Made by a program: the position numbers and the translations under genes
Notes under the pieces: model-generated
Seen by the model: the letters and a program-made list of their open reading frames with translations, nothing else
Databases searched by the model: none
What the model was told of the DNA's origin: nothing
Origin: Leuctra nigra
Taxonomy: Eukaryota; Arthropoda; Insecta; Plecoptera; Leuctridae
DNA: 64,000 nucleotides
Direction: 5' to 3'
NCBI GenBank assembly: GCA_934045905.1
Contig: OW203769.1
Location: 27,454,817 to 27,518,816 of the forward strand
Part shown: positions 62,801 through 64,000 of the stretch, in pieces
How positions within the stretch are numbered: the first letter of the stretch is position 1
Layout of the letters: each line of letters opens with the position of its first letter

Positions 62801-63345
62801 AAGTAAAAAGTAAGAGAAAATTAAAATTATTAATTCTGAAACAAAGGTTCGGTTCAGATATTTCATTTTAAGGTTCGGTCCGGGTTTCAAACCGGTTCGC
62901 CCAACTCTAATGAAAATAAAACCACGATTGACAGTCCCTCTGTCTCACCGCCTTCTCTACTCACTCATCCCACACATCACCAGACTCGTAGACGAAAGTC
63001 TGCTCCACAACAGTCAAGAAAGTTAATACCACGTCGGACATAAGAACGCAGAAATAAAAAGTGATAAAATTCAGGCAAGCAGTATAAAATGTCTAGGATA
63101 ACGCTCGGTGTAACGCGTTGATGAGCAAGCACCGCTACGTACTTGATCACGTCTAGCAGCTTACCTCGTTGACGGGCTTGAGCTTGCTCTGCATGATGAA
63201 CTGGAACTTGCAGAGCTCACAGCTGCGGATGTCGGAAGATTTGATCCACTGCTGCAGACAGGCCTGGTGCACGTAGCGCAGCGAGCCAGCGCAGTAGCAC
63301 GGCGCGATGAGGGGCACTTCCTCATCGCCCTCGCAGTGACAGATC
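59478..63345 (-). CDS. MARCHF8: MARCH1/8-type membrane RING-CH E3 ubiquitin ligase (3' three exons)
   Basis: Exons 63345-63165, 60584-60392 and 59881-59478 join in frame to 259 codons including the stop. The first encodes most of the RINGv (RING-CH) zinc domain: [29 protein letters not shown] and CELCKFQF. Cys/His ligands are all present except the first Cys, which lies in the preceding exon outside the window. The second has [13 protein letters not shown], membrane segment 1 ([19 protein letters not shown]) and IDRTADEI, then the start of membrane segment 2. The third finishes segment 2, then has [13 protein letters not shown] and a 100-residue cytosolic tail ending VCVETK. Vertebrate MARCH1/8 ubiquitinate membrane receptors and route them to lysosomes; the insect orthologue probably does the same in endosomes. 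Start and N-terminus are not in the window. Confidence 0.93.
60392..60584 (-). CDS. MARCHF8: MARCH exon with first membrane segment
   Basis: 193 nt after acceptor TGCAACGTTGTTCCAG, phase 0, starting WESLDM. Ends CACGG|GTAAAC inside a Gly codon of the second membrane segment. Confidence 0.93.
60616..60681. repeat. Tandem duplication just upstream of a MARCH splice acceptor
   Basis: CATGCGGCGCGGGACACCGT with TTATTAGACAC is followed by a second version with an extra GGCGC. It lies about 30 bp from the acceptor of exon 60584-60392. Confidence 0.85.
61007..61080. repeat. Palindromic CAG/CTG/TAG triplet cluster
   Basis: GGCAGTAGCAGTAGGTATAG faces CTACCTACTGCTACTGC, followed by further TAGTAG and GTAGCAG triplets. 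Intronic microsatellite able to fold as a hairpin. Confidence 0.7.
61081..62462. other. AT-rich MARCH intron sequence
   Basis: No exon-like segment with splice sites was seen. A run of GAATAGATTCA-type repeats around 61260-61350 is a small local inverted/direct repeat cluster. Confidence 0.45.
62463..62909. mobile_element. hAT-type MITE, perfect 8-bp duplication ATGAAAAT
   Basis: TAGGGTTGGGCCAACC and GGTTCGCCCAACTCTA form its ends. ATGAAAAT is at 62455-62462 and 62910-62917. Subterminal AACCGAACCTC repeats cluster at the left and GGTTCGGT at the right. 447 bp, non-coding, in the MARCH intron. Confidence 0.9.
63093..63135 (-). mobile_element. Helentron-like terminus in MARCH intron
   Basis: CTAG at 63096-63093 preceded on the minus strand by TAACGC-type hairpin and GCTTGCTCATCAACGCG. 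The base after CTAG is A rather than T. It lies only some 30 bp from the exon 63165 donor. Confidence 0.55.
63165..63345 (-). CDS. MARCHF8: MARCH exon with RING-CH domain
   Basis: 181 nt after acceptor TTGGTTCCCCAG. One base completes the previous codon (Arg of CRIC in the family), then 60 codons through KLKPVNE to donor GTAAGC. Confidence 0.92.
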
Positions 63346-63407
63346 CTGGGGAACCAACGCGGTTAGACACATAGGCTCCGTCAAATACTTCCTAAGTCAA
63401 TTGACGG

Positions 63408-63951
63408 CAGACATGGGCAAAATACTCTGTATCAATGTATTTGGAATACAAGATACTGATACTTTTAATTTGGGTATCTAAAATACAAGATACAAGATAC
63501 ATTTTAGAGATGTATTTAAAATACAAGATACAAGATAGTATCTTTAGATACTTAAAAAAAGATACATTTAAAGATCCTTTTTTTATGCTCATACATATCA
63601 TCCAACAGTAAAAAATGTAGGGACTTACTTTCTAAATTAAATTTTAATTTGTTCTATTTGTAAGGCAACATACTTAACATTTTCTTGATCAATTCAATAC
63701 GGCAACGTGTATTATTTGATGCTTGTTTGAAATCAAGCAAGAGATCAAGCTATCTTTGAAATTCTAGGCGCATAAAAATGTATCTTGTATTTTAAATCTT
63801 CAAAAAAGATACAAAATACTTTAGAAATGGGTATTTAAAATACAAGATACAGATACATTTGGCTCATGTATTTAAAATACTAGATACAAGATACAAATGT
63901 ATCTAAGATACGTATCTTAAGATACAAGTATCTAGATACTGCCCATGTCTG
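63408..63951. mobile_element. hAT-type MITE, perfect 8-bp duplication ATTGACGG
   Basis: CAGACATGGGCA and TGCCCATGTCTG end it; ATTGACGG flanks at 63400-63407 and 63952-63959. The interior has about a dozen TACAAGATAC/GTATCTTGTA motifs in both orientations. 544 bp, non-coding. Confidence 0.92.
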
Positions 63952-64000
63952 ATTGACGGTCATACATTTTTGGGAAAAAAACTAATGTCATACCAATTTA

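Overview
This window is nuclear DNA of an arthropod, most likely an insect. The evidence is split genes with GT-AG introns, a Spätzle cytokine gene (a Toll ligand family of arthropods), tRNA-derived SINEs, many DNA transposons and a short TTAGG telomere-type array. The exact group cannot be fixed from sequence alone; a hemipteran-like genome is a guess. Coding exons are GC-rich islands in AT-rich, repeat-laden DNA.

Three protein genes can be rebuilt with frame-consistent splice sites. (1) A complete five-exon Spätzle-family gene on the minus strand (2704-11242, 312 residues), with signal peptide, proline-rich pro-region, basic cleavage site and cystine-knot domain. (2) A complete two-exon SAP18 homologue on the plus strand (51293-54676, 189 residues), a histone deacetylase/splicing cofactor. 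(3) The last three exons of a MARCH1/8-type membrane RING-CH ubiquitin ligase on the minus strand (59478-63345); its 5' part lies beyond the window. Two weaker candidates are a two-exon gene tail at 1731-2144 (+) and a promoter plus first exon at 57971-58250 (+).

The 34.6-40.2 kb stretch is one young LTR retrotransposon (minus strand). Its 1243-bp LTRs look identical, it is flanked by 4-bp ATCC duplications, and it has a 23-nt primer-binding site matching tRNA-Lys(CTT). It encodes a Gag-like protein and a second coiled-coil ORF but no reverse transcriptase, integrase or protease, so it is non-autonomous.

The rest is a dense mosaic of other mobile DNA. It includes hAT-type MITEs with 8-bp target duplications (41.8, 46.7, 62.5 and 63.4 kb, among others), two TTAA-flanked MITE families (one sitting on the other's edge at 18.5 kb) and TTA/TAA-flanked Tourist-like foldbacks (6.1, 55.5 kb). 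There is a Helitron/Helentron-like family with a conserved hairpin-CTAG end (at least eight termini), a 1.3-kb element present twice (31.2 and 43.1 kb) ending in a near-perfect palindrome, a tRNA-derived SINE family, minisatellites and many long G/C homopolymers. Insertions are often nested, and several old elements serve as 'empty sites' for younger ones. No CRISPR array, operon or intact non-SINE tRNA gene was seen.
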